DNA of 64,000 nucleotides, from assembly GCA_020636435.1 (NCBI GenBank), contig JACJXX010000001.1:248001-312000 (forward strand), written 5' to 3'. The notes under the pieces were generated by a model. The model saw only the letters and a program-made list of their open reading frames with translations. It made no database searches and was not told the origin of the DNA. This DNA is from Lewinellaceae bacterium. GTDB lineage: Bacteria; Bacteroidota; Bacteroidia; Chitinophagales; Saprospiraceae. The position numbers and the translations under genes are program-made. Shown here piece after piece: positions 16,932-24,622 of this stretch (positions are counted from its first letter, which is position 1; each line of letters starts with the position of its first letter).

Positions 16932-19900
16932 TCAATCTTTCACGCACCGGCAGGAGAAACTCCAGGATTTGACGCCATTAGTGCGCCCCACCTTGCCGGT
17001 GTTGTTATCGAAGCTGTACCCCCAGGCATTGGCCGGGCTGTATTCGGTCGCGCTCCAGAAGTAACCGCGCAGCCCCAGGTATTCGAAACTGCCGTCGGCA
17101 TAGCGGTAACCGCCCAGGCTGGCGGCGAAGCCACTTTTTCCGCCTTCTATCAAAGCGCCGTATGCCGGGCCGTCCGCACTTTTGAACTGCTGGTATAATT
17201 GGATCAAACCGCTCCACTCCTCATCCGTCGGCAAGCGCCAGCCGGCGGGGCATGCCTGCCGGGCCTCCTCCCAGGTGTACAGGCGGCCGTATTTGGCGCA
17301 GTTCTCTTCACTGTTGTCGTAACAAACGCCCAATTCCAGCTTCCCGCGCCCCATATAATTGAGGTTGTCGGCCATCCAGGTGAGGCCGTTGAGAGCAACA
17401 GCGCGATAGGCCTGGCCATCGCGAGGGTCGGTGAGGGTGATGTAGATATTATTGGCAGAGGGTTCTGCCGAGCTGGATTTTTGGTTGGGTTCTTCTTTAG
17501 GGATTGTTTGCTGTGGAGGTTGAGGAAAAGACTCTTCCCCATTGGAAAGATAAAAGATTTCTACCCGGCGGTCCAGCGCCGGGCCGAGACCCCAGATAGA
17601 TAACGAGTCACTATCGGAATAGTTGCTGCCAGCACGGGACTCTGCCAAAGGTAATTCCCTAATGATGAGTTTGTCGCCGATATAGTTCTTCATCTGCCTG
17701 CCCTGAAAGGTAAAATTTTCAATAAAAGCCCTAACACATTGGATCATACGCCTGGAAAGGAGCCGGTTGTAACTTGGATCCCTGCCTGAGTTCGTATATC
17801 CTTGTAGTTCTAATACGATCTGCTCCCCCTCCTTCATCTGCGGTAAATATTCAAGTAAAAGTTGGCAAAGGTTTTCTATAAGGTTTAGTCCTCCACTGAT
17901 CTCCCGGTCGAAAAAGGCATTCACTCTTCGTGCATCGGAGGGGGCATTATTTTTCAGAAAATCATCTCGTTGTTTCAAATAGCTCGACAGGGCATCCTCC
18001 AAGCTTTGACGGGTTTGATCTGCTCTGCCCCGATAAGGTAATGGCATATCATTACCAAAATAAATGACGATGGGAAGGGGCAGTTCAGGTAAAGTGCCCG
18101 ATGCCGGCGGGCAATCCTGTACGCAGGCCCCATACTTATCAATGAAATAGGCGTACTCCTTTCCATAGACCTTCTTCTGCACCCGTGCCCGCCCATTGCT
18201 GAAACGCTCCGCCCGGGTGAACTGCCGGGGAATGACTACCTGCCCACTGGTGTTTACATATTTGTACAAGCCGTTCAATTCCGCGACGATCAAACCTTCA
18301 CTGGAAAAGCCCAGGAAACCGAATTGCCCTTCAAACAAGACCTGCCCCCGGGAGTTGAGGTAGCCCATCCGTCTGTTGTCCCGGACAAAGCGATACAAGC
18401 CGGTCTCCGGGTCCTTGTCCAGTTCCCGGAACTCCGCTTTGGTTATAACCGCACCACCTTTCTGCTGTAGGCCCTTCAGGCCGGTTTTATCAGTAAAAAT
18501 CTCCGCCGGGAGTTGGGCTTGCTTCTGAACGGGAGCTTGTTTGGAGGCCGGCACATCCGGCGCATTCTTTTCCGGAACCCCGGCAGGAGCTTCGGAGCTG
18601 GAAGCACACCGCTTCAACCCCTGCTGGAGGAAAAGGGTCATTGAGTCGCCGCCCAGTGAATCGTATCGGGCGACATAGCGGAAATAACCACATATAGAAT
18701 CGGGCAATGGAAAAACAGTCCCGATCTGCAATGCCTGGTTAAACAACCCGGCGCCCTGATTATAGAAGGCAAAGGCAATGTTCCGGTAAAAAGTATCCGC
18801 CTCGGGCGTGTTCTCCAGGCTGGCAGCCTGCATTGCCGACCGGGCCAGGCTATCAACTCGTTGAAGCGGCTCCGCTGCTATCCGATCCCGCACTTTGAAC
18901 TCCGACAGCAATAAACGGTCAGCTTCGCTCCGCAGGCAAAGCCGCAAGTCCTTGTAATCCACCCGCTCCCCGTCACACAGCTCAAAGCCAGGTTGCCACC
19001 ACATCAGCAGGCCGATCAACAGCAGCCATATCGGCAGGGCCCACAGCCAGCTTTGCCAGCCCAGCCGGCGGATGCCGCCTTTGTAGAAGTACTGCTTCCA
19101 GTTGTCCGGCACCAACAGGTCGAGCGGGCTTTGCTCGCGTTCCAGGTATTTGAAGGTGACAAAGTCGGGCTGATGGCCGGCAGCGAGGTAGCGGGCAAAC
19201 TCTTCTTCCAGGGCCTTCTTTTGTTCTGCATCCCTGGTAAAAAGCAATTCGTTGAGCACCACGTTCATGCGGTAGTCGTCGAAAGCGGCGGAGGCCGGGT
19301 TGGGCTTTTGGGTTTCCAGCAAGGCATGAATGCTTCGGCGCACGTGCTCTTCCAATCCCCGTTCCGCCAGGTATTCTAAAAGTGCTTCGCGGGCACCTTG
19401 CGGAATCTTGCCTTCGACAAACCAGGGCAGGCGGGCCAGTTGGAAAAGGTTATCCGCTGTCAGCAACTTATCTTCCTCTTCGGAAAGCTCATCGCCCAGG
19501 TGCAGGGTCAAATCCCACTCCAGGCTGGGGTAGACAGCACAGGCGGCGATCCAGTCGAGCAGGCGGGGCGGGTAGTAGCGCTGCAGGCTGCGGATGAAAT
19601 CGCCTTCAATCAGGATGGGCGCCTTTGGCGCATCCTCCACCTCGGGCAACAGCTCATCGTAGGATTTGGCCTCTTTGGCGTCGAATTGGCCGGCGAGTAC
19701 TTCCAGCCCCTGCAGGCTGGCGGGCGCCAGCTGGAAATGTTCCGCCAGGCGCTCTTCCCGCCGCCCCCAGTCATTGCTGGATATGGGCGACAGGAGGGCC
19801 CGCCGCCGCCAGCTGCTGAACACATTCGTCCATTTGCTGAGCTTGCCCGACAGCGGGCTCAGCAGCCCATAACCGCTGCCCATGATGATCAGGCGGGAGG

Positions 19901-21203
19901 CGCCGTACTTCTGGGCCAGTTCTTTCAGGCCTACTCCTTGAGGGGCACGCTCATTGAAGCAAAGGCGCAGGTCGCCGTCGTAGAAATAGCGGAGGGCGTA
20001 CACCTCATTTTCCTGCAGCTTCTGGAATAAAACATCGTAGAGCCGCGCCCGGTGGTCGTACTGCGAATGGCGCTCTATCAGGAAGAGGTACTCCGGCGGC
20101 TGGGTCTGCTGCCGGAACTGGAAGGACAGCCGGCCCGCCTGTTTTACGGTAGAATGAATGGTGGCGGGCAGGTCCAGCCGGGTGACTTCGCTAAGGGCGC
20201 GCCGCCGCAAGGTATTCAGCAAGTTTGGCAGGCGCTCGCCCCAGGCGATGGGTTCTTCCCGGCCGGTTTCGATGCTGAAAACATAAGGCGGCGCCGTGCG
20301 GGATTCCAGTACAGCCACCAGCTTGCGGCGGCGTTGCTCGCGCCATTGGAGGAAGGCAAAGAGCAGTGCGCCCAGCAAAATCGCAAGCGCCAGCTTGGCC
20401 CAGTGCCCGTAGGCGTTGTACAATTGCGCCCGCTTCTCCTGTTCCGGGTCGACCTGCAGGCGTTCCAGGCTGCGGGGAAAAGGCAACGGTTGCAGCGCCA
20501 GGTCCGCAGCGGGCGCATACGGCAACAACTCTTCTTCAACGGCTATCGGAAAGCGGATTTCTATATAGTTGGTATCCTTTATTTCCTGGGCGTATTCCGC
20601 TTTTACGCACAAGGCCAGAGTGTGCGGCCCCATGGTGTCTCTGGCTACGTAGGCAAACCCGCCCAGGCTGTCGATAGAATAGTTGCCGAAGAAGCTGTCG
20701 ATGCCGATGGTTTGTTCATCACAGAAAGCAAAATAATAGAGCGAATCGGGATTTACGACACGCACCTGCTGCCGGATGGTATCCCCGGGGCGGGCGGTGA
20801 GTTGGTAGGTCAAGGGCTCCAGTACTACCGGGTTGAGCGGGAAGAGGTATTGCTTGAGGGTGGCTGCCAGAAAAATGGCCAGTACTGCCAGTATGCCCAA
20901 CAGGGCATTGAGCCAGCGCGCTGCCTTATCCGGTGGAGCCGGCTGTTTCTGTTCCTGCCGCTGTGCCGCCTGCACCCGCGCCCAGGCCTTGTCGAAGAGT
21001 TCATAGAAGTAGGCCTGTTCCTGCTTGTTGGTGGAGAAGATAGGCGCCAGCAGGGTCTTCAGTCGCTCCGGGGGGCTATCCTCCGGAAGCTTGCGCAACA
21101 GCTCCTGCAGCTGCAAATGCTTACCGGTGCCCATGGGGTAGCCGTCCGCCCGCAAGGCGGTGAGCAGTTCGGTAAGTAGTTGGTAGTGCAGGTGGTTGGG
21201 CAT
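16932..21203 (-). CDS. 1423-residue membrane protein with degenerate vWA-like, WG-like, OmpA-like and FISUMP domains
   Basis: In order: a helical N-terminal region (1-95); a transmembrane helix near 97-117; an extracytoplasmic beta-rich block; a second helix near 268-287; a vWA-like block near 342-450 (EYLFLIERHSQYDHRARLYD, RLIIMGSGYGLLSP), where the MIDAS DxSxS is replaced; a long helical region; a third helix near 716-737; WG-like repeats near 905-1030 (GLYRFVRDNRRMGYLNSRGQ); an OmpA-like segment near 1045-1170 (GYTNSGRDPSYNRLLSRRM); and a C-terminal Fibrobacter-type FISUMP domain near 1255-1423 (YGRLYTWEEARQACPAGWRL). It follows the MoxR gene by 116 bp on the same strand. MoxR ATPases usually act on vWA partners, so this is the likely client and membrane sensor. 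The vWA call is the weakest; FISUMP the strongest. Confidence 0.65.
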   Translation of the reverse strand: MPNHLHYQLLTELLTALRADGYPMGTGKHLQLQELLRKLPEDSPPERLKTLLAPIFSTNKQEQAYFYELFDKAWARVQAAQRQEQKQPAPPDKAARWLNALLGILAVLAIFLAATLKQYLFPLNPVVLEPLTYQLTARPGDTIRQQVRVVNPDSLYYFAFCDEQTIGIDSFFGNYSIDSLGGFAYVARDTMGPHTLALCVKAEYAQEIKDTNYIEIRFPIAVEEELLPYAPAADLALQPLPFPRSLERLQVDPEQEKRAQLYNAYGHWAKLALAILLGALLFAFLQWREQRRRKLVAVLESRTAPPYVFSIETGREEPIAWGERLPNLLNTLRRRALSEVTRLDLPATIHSTVKQAGRLSFQFRQQTQPPEYLFLIERHSQYDHRARLYDVLFQKLQENEVYALRYFYDGDLRLCFNERAPQGVGLKELAQKYGASRLIIMGSGYGLLSPLSGKLSKWTNVFSSWRRRALLSPISSNDWGRREERLAEHFQLAPASLQGLEVLAGQFDAKEAKSYDELLPEVEDAPKAPILIEGDFIRSLQRYYPPRLLDWIAACAVYPSLEWDLTLHLGDELSEEEDKLLTADNLFQLARLPWFVEGKIPQGAREALLEYLAERGLEEHVRRSIHALLETQKPNPASAAFDDYRMNVVLNELLFTRDAEQKKALEEEFARYLAAGHQPDFVTFKYLEREQSPLDLLVPDNWKQYFYKGGIRRLGWQSWLWALPIWLLLIGLLMWWQPGFELCDGERVDYKDLRLCLRSEADRLLLSEFKVRDRIAAEPLQRVDSLARSAMQAASLENTPEADTFYRNIAFAFYNQGAGLFNQALQIGTVFPLPDSICGYFRYVARYDSLGGDSMTLFLQQGLKRCASSSEAPAGVPEKNAPDVPASKQAPVQKQAQLPAEIFTDKTGLKGLQQKGGAVITKAEFRELDKDPETGLYRFVRDNRRMGYLNSRGQVLFEGQFGFLGFSSEGLIVAELNGLYKYVNTSGQVVIPRQFTRAERFSNGRARVQKKVYGKEYAYFIDKYGACVQDCPPASGTLPELPLPIVIYFGNDMPLPYRGRADQTRQSLEDALSSYLKQRDDFLKNNAPSDARRVNAFFDREISGGLNLIENLCQLLLEYLPQMKEGEQIVLELQGYTNSGRDPSYNRLLSRRMIQCVRAFIENFTFQGRQMKNYIGDKLIIRELPLAESRAGSNYSDSDSLSIWGLGPALDRRVEIFYLSNGEESFPQPPQQTIPKEEPNQKSSSAEPSANNIYITLTDPRDGQAYRAVALNGLTWMADNLNYMGRGKLELGVCYDNSEENCAKYGRLYTWEEARQACPAGWRLPTDEEWSGLIQLYQQFKSADGPAYGALIEGGKSGFAASLGGYRYADGSFEYLGLRGYFWSATEYSPANAWGYSFDNNTGKVGRTNGVKSWSFSCRCVKD

Positions 21204-21319
21204 GGATATGTCGGTTTAACCGCAAAATTTAAAACCGCGAAATAATGAATGTAAATGGGACTCCGGGATGGCAGCTCCGCAATGCTATTTTTACATTTTG
21301 CGGTTCTACATTTTACATT

Positions 21320-22267
21320 TTACATTTTCCGTCCCCGCTCTTCCACCATCCCCTGCAGCGCATCCAGGTCATCCTGGGTTTTGGCGAGCACAGAGTAGGA
21401 AGTCAGCAACTGGCGGCGGTTTTCGCCGTCCAGGGCTTTGACGCTGGCCAGTTGGGCGGGGTCGAAGCCGAGCCGGTAGAGCAGCATGGCCCAGAAGATG
21501 AGTTCAGCGGTGGCCGGTTTTTTCTTCAGTTTCAACCGTGTGTTTGACCGGATGGCTTCGAAATGCTGAACGATCAGTTTCAGTTGTTTGGCATCATATC
21601 CTTCGATCTTGCTGCTCAGTATCTCCAGCAGCATATCGCTGTCCGGGAAGGGAATGTGGTAGTAAATCACCCGGCGCAGGAAGGCGTCGGGCAGGTTTTT
21701 CTCCGAATTGCTGGTCATCACGATGATGGGGCGGTTCTCGGCGGTGGTCTCGTACGATTTGCCCACCTCCGGCACGGAAAAGGCCAGCTCTTCGATGGCG
21801 GCCAGCACATCGTTGGGCAGGTCGCGCGGGGCCTTGTCGATCTCGTCGATAAGCACGACCTGCCGCTTTTTGGAACGGATGGCAGCGCCCAGCCCCTGGT
21901 AGCGGATGAAGCGCTCCTCGACCTGCTCGGGCGTCAGGCTTTGGGCGCTGTTCTGGCTGAACTGGAAATGCCCCAGGGCGTCGTATTTGTAGAACAGGTC
22001 GGTGGCTGTAGAGGAAGTCTGCGCATTAAAGACCAGGGGCTTGCCCAGGTTAAAAAACCAGGCGATGTGGCGTGCCAGGGCCGTCTTGCCGGTGCCGGGC
22101 TCGCCGGTCAGCAGCAGGGGCTGCCCCAGGGATAGGGCGACGTTGACCGCATCGGTCAGGCCCTCCGACGGCAGGTACCTGGACGGATCGTCCAGCTTCT
22201 GGTTGTATTCGAAGGCCGGCAATTCCTGCTGGCGAAAGTCTTCGTTTCCGTAGACGTAGAAACTCAT
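21320..22267 (-). CDS. MoxR-type AAA+ ATPase
   Basis: This 315-residue protein has Walker A GEPGTGKT at residues 55-62, Walker B VVLIDEIDKAP around 137-147, sensor 1 VMTSNSEKNLP and an arginine-finger region AFLRRVIYYHIPFPD. These define the MoxR branch of AAA+ ATPases, chaperone-like remodellers that typically activate vWA-domain partners. Its gene starts 6 bp after the stop of the inactive-STAND-like gene and is followed by the 1423-residue membrane protein, so the three are probably co-transcribed. The C-terminal lid helices (LKKKPATAELIFWAMLLYRLG) are complete. Confidence 0.9.
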   Translation of the reverse strand: MSFYVYGNEDFRQQELPAFEYNQKLDDPSRYLPSEGLTDAVNVALSLGQPLLLTGEPGTGKTALARHIAWFFNLGKPLVFNAQTSSTATDLFYKYDALGHFQFSQNSAQSLTPEQVEERFIRYQGLGAAIRSKKRQVVLIDEIDKAPRDLPNDVLAAIEELAFSVPEVGKSYETTAENRPIIVMTSNSEKNLPDAFLRRVIYYHIPFPDSDMLLEILSSKIEGYDAKQLKLIVQHFEAIRSNTRLKLKKKPATAELIFWAMLLYRLGFDPAQLASVKALDGENRRQLLTSYSVLAKTQDDLDALQGMVEERGRKM

Positions 22268-22273
22268 AAGGTT

Positions 22274-23188
22274 TTATTTATTAACAATCTCATACACCCT
22301 ACGCTGGAAAAGTTCAATATCGGCCATATCCAGCAACTGGTGTTCGGCAAATTGTTTTTTCTTGGTTCCGGAAAGCCCGCTGGCCAAGGCTTTGATCACG
22401 TCGTCAATTTTGGTTTGGTTCTGTTCTCCCAGCTCGCGGATCCAGTCGGCCAGTAGGTGCACCGGTACCGGTTGCAGGCGGTTGATCAGGGTGCTGCAAT
22501 CGGCATTGGCCTTCACGATGGCGGAGAGGTCTTGCTCAAACTGCCGGACGAACTCCGTCGGGGGCTCTACGTGGGCGTGGTCCAGATAAACGGCAAAAAA
22601 GAACAAGAAGGTGGGCACATCCTCATGGGTGGCGCCCTGCCGGAAGCTGTCGATCAGCCATTGCAGGTATTCCTGCATCAGCTCCTGTTTCCATTTGCTG
22701 TCGTTGATGTAAAAAATGGTGGCAACATACTGATATTCCAGGCGGGGCATGCCCGTCTTCAGGTATTCTTCAAAGGAGGTGTCGCCCAGTTGAAAGCGTT
22801 GGGCAAAATATTTTCGGAACTCGCGCTGCGCCACTTTCAGGTTGCGGCCCAGGGGCAGGTCTTCGATCTTCACCCGCTGGCTGTCCGGCTCCCGGACATA
22901 GTGAATGGCGCCGTATTCTTCCTCCAGTTCCTGGATAACCAACTCATAGGTCATGCGTTCTGAAAAACGATGGGGCTGCTGGGTGGGGCAGTGGGACGAA
23001 GTAGAACTGAAATGGGTTTTCCCTTCCAGATAGGTATCGAAGGTAGTCCAGAACTGGTCGGCATTGGGTTCGCGGTCGCAGTTAACCAGATAGACCGCAC
23101 CGATCTCCTTGCTGACCTCCAGGCTGCGGATTTGCTCGTCCAACAGGGAGTCCTCCCCGCTTATGTCCAGCCCGGTGATCTCCTTCAT
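22274..23188 (-). CDS. Putative inactive-STAND (iSTAND)-like protein
   Basis: This 304-residue protein has an N-terminal alpha/beta region (GAVYLVNCDREPNADQFWTTF ... HCPTQQPHRFSERMTYELV). This resembles the core of iSTAND domains, which keep the STAND NTPase fold but lack Walker motifs, and no P-loop is visible. An all-helical C-terminal half follows. The ATG at 23188 overlaps the stop of a small frameshifted coiled-coil ORF (ATGA). It sits just upstream of the MoxR gene. A switch or scaffold role between effector and ATPase is inferred. The iSTAND assignment is from pattern memory only. The stretch at residues 58-66 reads more family-like in another frame, so a compensating indel pair is possible. 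Confidence 0.4.
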   Translation of the reverse strand: MKEITGLDISGEDSLLDEQIRSLEVSKEIGAVYLVNCDREPNADQFWTTFDTYLEGKTHFSSTSSHCPTQQPHRFSERMTYELVIQELEEEYGAIHYVREPDSQRVKIEDLPLGRNLKVAQREFRKYFAQRFQLGDTSFEEYLKTGMPRLEYQYVATIFYINDSKWKQELMQEYLQWLIDSFRQGATHEDVPTFLFFFAVYLDHAHVEPPTEFVRQFEQDLSAIVKANADCSTLINRLQPVPVHLLADWIRELGEQNQTKIDDVIKALASGLSGTKKKQFAEHQLLDMADIELFQRRVYEIVNK

Positions 23189-23354
23189 TTGCCGGCGGCT
23201 GCCGCCAGTTGCTCCTCAGCCTCCCGGATGTCTTCCGTCAGGTACTGAATTTCTTCTCCGCATCGTACGCCTTAGCCAGCTCCTCCCGGAAGAAGTTGAT
23301 CTTGCGGATCAGTGTTTCCGCTTGTTGTTGGGTACCGTCGAGTTCGGAAGCCAT
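23185..23354 (-). pseudogene. Frameshifted small coiled-coil protein resembling the caspase C-terminal tail
   Basis: From ATG 23354 the frame reads QQAETLIRKINFFREELAKA and then YDA before a stop at 23238. One base earlier in phase it continues EEIQYLTEDIREAEEQLAAA and then GK, with a stop at 23185-23187 overlapping the next ATG. Joined, the roughly 55-residue product aligns with the last 50 residues of the caspase protein (QQAETLTRKLNYFRTELAKA then YDAG...IEETERQL). A single missing base explains it. I see no classical slippery heptamer, so decay or a sequencing error is more likely than programmed frameshifting. Confidence 0.6.
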
Positions 23355-23430
23355 AGTGAATGAGTGAATGAGTGAATTTTACCCGGCTAAGCCCGTACGG
23401 GCGAAGACGGGGAGTGAATGAATCTACCAC

Positions 23431-23655
23431 TCAGCCGAGTAAAACTACAAGAATAACGACAATAAATGTAATCATTACTTTTATAATCATTATATTTTGC
23501 TGTTCCAGCCCCTGGCGTTCCAGTTCGTCGGGACTGGCATCTTCACCGTTGTTTACGGATTCCGGGCGTTCGGGTTGCAGTGCGCCAGCTATAAGGTTCA
23601 GGCTGTCGGCGGTGGGGTTGAGGGTTTGGAGGAAAATACTTTCCCCTTTTGCCAA
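23431..23655 (-). pseudogene. Remnant of a duplicated caspase-tail gene fused to a repeat-encoded hydrophobic end
   Basis: The frame LNLIAGALQPERPESV ... DELERQGLEQQ matches the caspase protein's DLKAGALQPEPPES ... DELERQGLEQQ. DNA similarity between about 23500-23635 and 24795-24895 is plain on inspection. After LEQQ the copy runs into NIMIIKVMITFIVVILVVLL, encoded by an AT-rich dispersed repeat. The only start is TTG. It appears to be a broken duplicate rather than a working gene, although a small membrane peptide cannot be excluded. Confidence 0.55.
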
Positions 23656-24400
23656 AACGTATCACTTTTATCTGTCCTGGTCTGTTCATAATTAATTGTA
23701 AGTCGTTCTACAAATTTGGTCTCTCTGTTTATATCAATTTCTTGGATATAAGTTATACTCAAAGTGTCATTTTGCCTCACTTTTAAAAATCCGTACAAGA
23801 TCAAATTTGAATAGTTTATTGTGTCAAATTTCACATATTCTATTGACTTGTAATTCTCAATTGAATCTTTATTTTGTTCTCTGAAAATTGGTTTTTCGTA
23901 GTTTTTTAAGGTATCAACTTGGTTTCCAATTTCAGTTAACTGAATTACTTTTGACAAATTAATAATTGTATCATTCTTGGTAATGACCATATATTTCTTT
24001 TCCAATTTCTTGTAAGAAGAATTGTTCAATGATCCATAATTTATAGTTTTACAATCTTGAATGCCACTTCCATTAATGCAGATTGTTTCCGAAACTAAAT
24101 CATTCTTCCCATTTAGAACCTTACTGATTAATGTATCTCCTATATACTGATTTTCAATGATTTTAGTAGTTCCATTTAATGGATTATGTGGAAAAGGGTA
24201 TTGAATTTCTTGAACTAGTTTACCAGACTTATTATAGCTTTTTTTGTACCATTTCCAATTACTCATTTCAACGCTATCTTTAAAATTAATTTTAGCTGTA
24301 TCTTTTAAACTGTATATAGTCACAGTCTTAATATTTGCTTTTCTTGTGCGTAGTTATTCACTAAAATAAAACTGAACAATATTATCAAAATAGCTTTCAT
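23598..24400 (-). pseudogene. AT-rich exported protein gene, frameshifted, function unknown
   Basis: An ATG at 24400 encodes a clear signal peptide, MKAILIILFSFILVNNYAQ. After EKQ the frame hits a stop, but one base shift at about 24335-24345 opens KTVTIYSLKDTAKINFKDSV and then a further 220 residues with repeated short strands (WKWYKKSYNKSGKLVQEIQY), loosely like MORN/YwqK-type modules. Its 3' end overlaps the caspase-tail remnant in another frame. Base composition is much more AT-rich than the neighbours on both sides, which points to an acquired insert. Confidence 0.5.
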
Positions 24401-24434
24401 TTTTTTGTTTTTTTTGCACCTGACTTGTGTATTT

Positions 24435-24546
24435 CAAAGATTTGAGTGCGTGACAAAAAAGCGGGGTTGCGGCAGGGCAATCGAAGTCGAAAGTCGTCAG
24501 ACGACTGCCTTAAAACCCGCGAATATGTCACGCACTCCAAAGATTT
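24435..24546. mobile_element. 94-bp MITE-like element with 9-bp target duplication
   Basis: Core 24444-24537 has perfect 12-bp terminal inverted repeats GAGTGCGTGACA/TGTCACGCACTC and is flanked by exact 9-bp direct repeats CAAAGATTT (24435-24443 and 24538-24546). The interior folds further around the perfect palindrome AGTCGTCAGACGACT. No coding capacity. It lies between the caspase gene and the AT-rich insert. Confidence 0.75.
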
Positions 24547-24622
24547 CGTAAATATTTCCACAATGTCACAAAGCTTCTTCTGTCTTGTCCATGACCCAAA
24601 TCCTTCTTAAACAACCCTTCAC

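Noticed and set aside
16566..17198. Several overlapping open frames on both strands with Gln-Cys-Thr-Ser-Val-Pro repeats
   Set aside because: They are translations of the 8-bp array, which has no stop codon in any frame.
20052..21179. 375-codon plus-strand frame opposite the 1423-residue gene
   Set aside because: The minus strand encodes coherent transmembrane and domain features. The plus frame is Arg/Gln/Gly-rich shadow.
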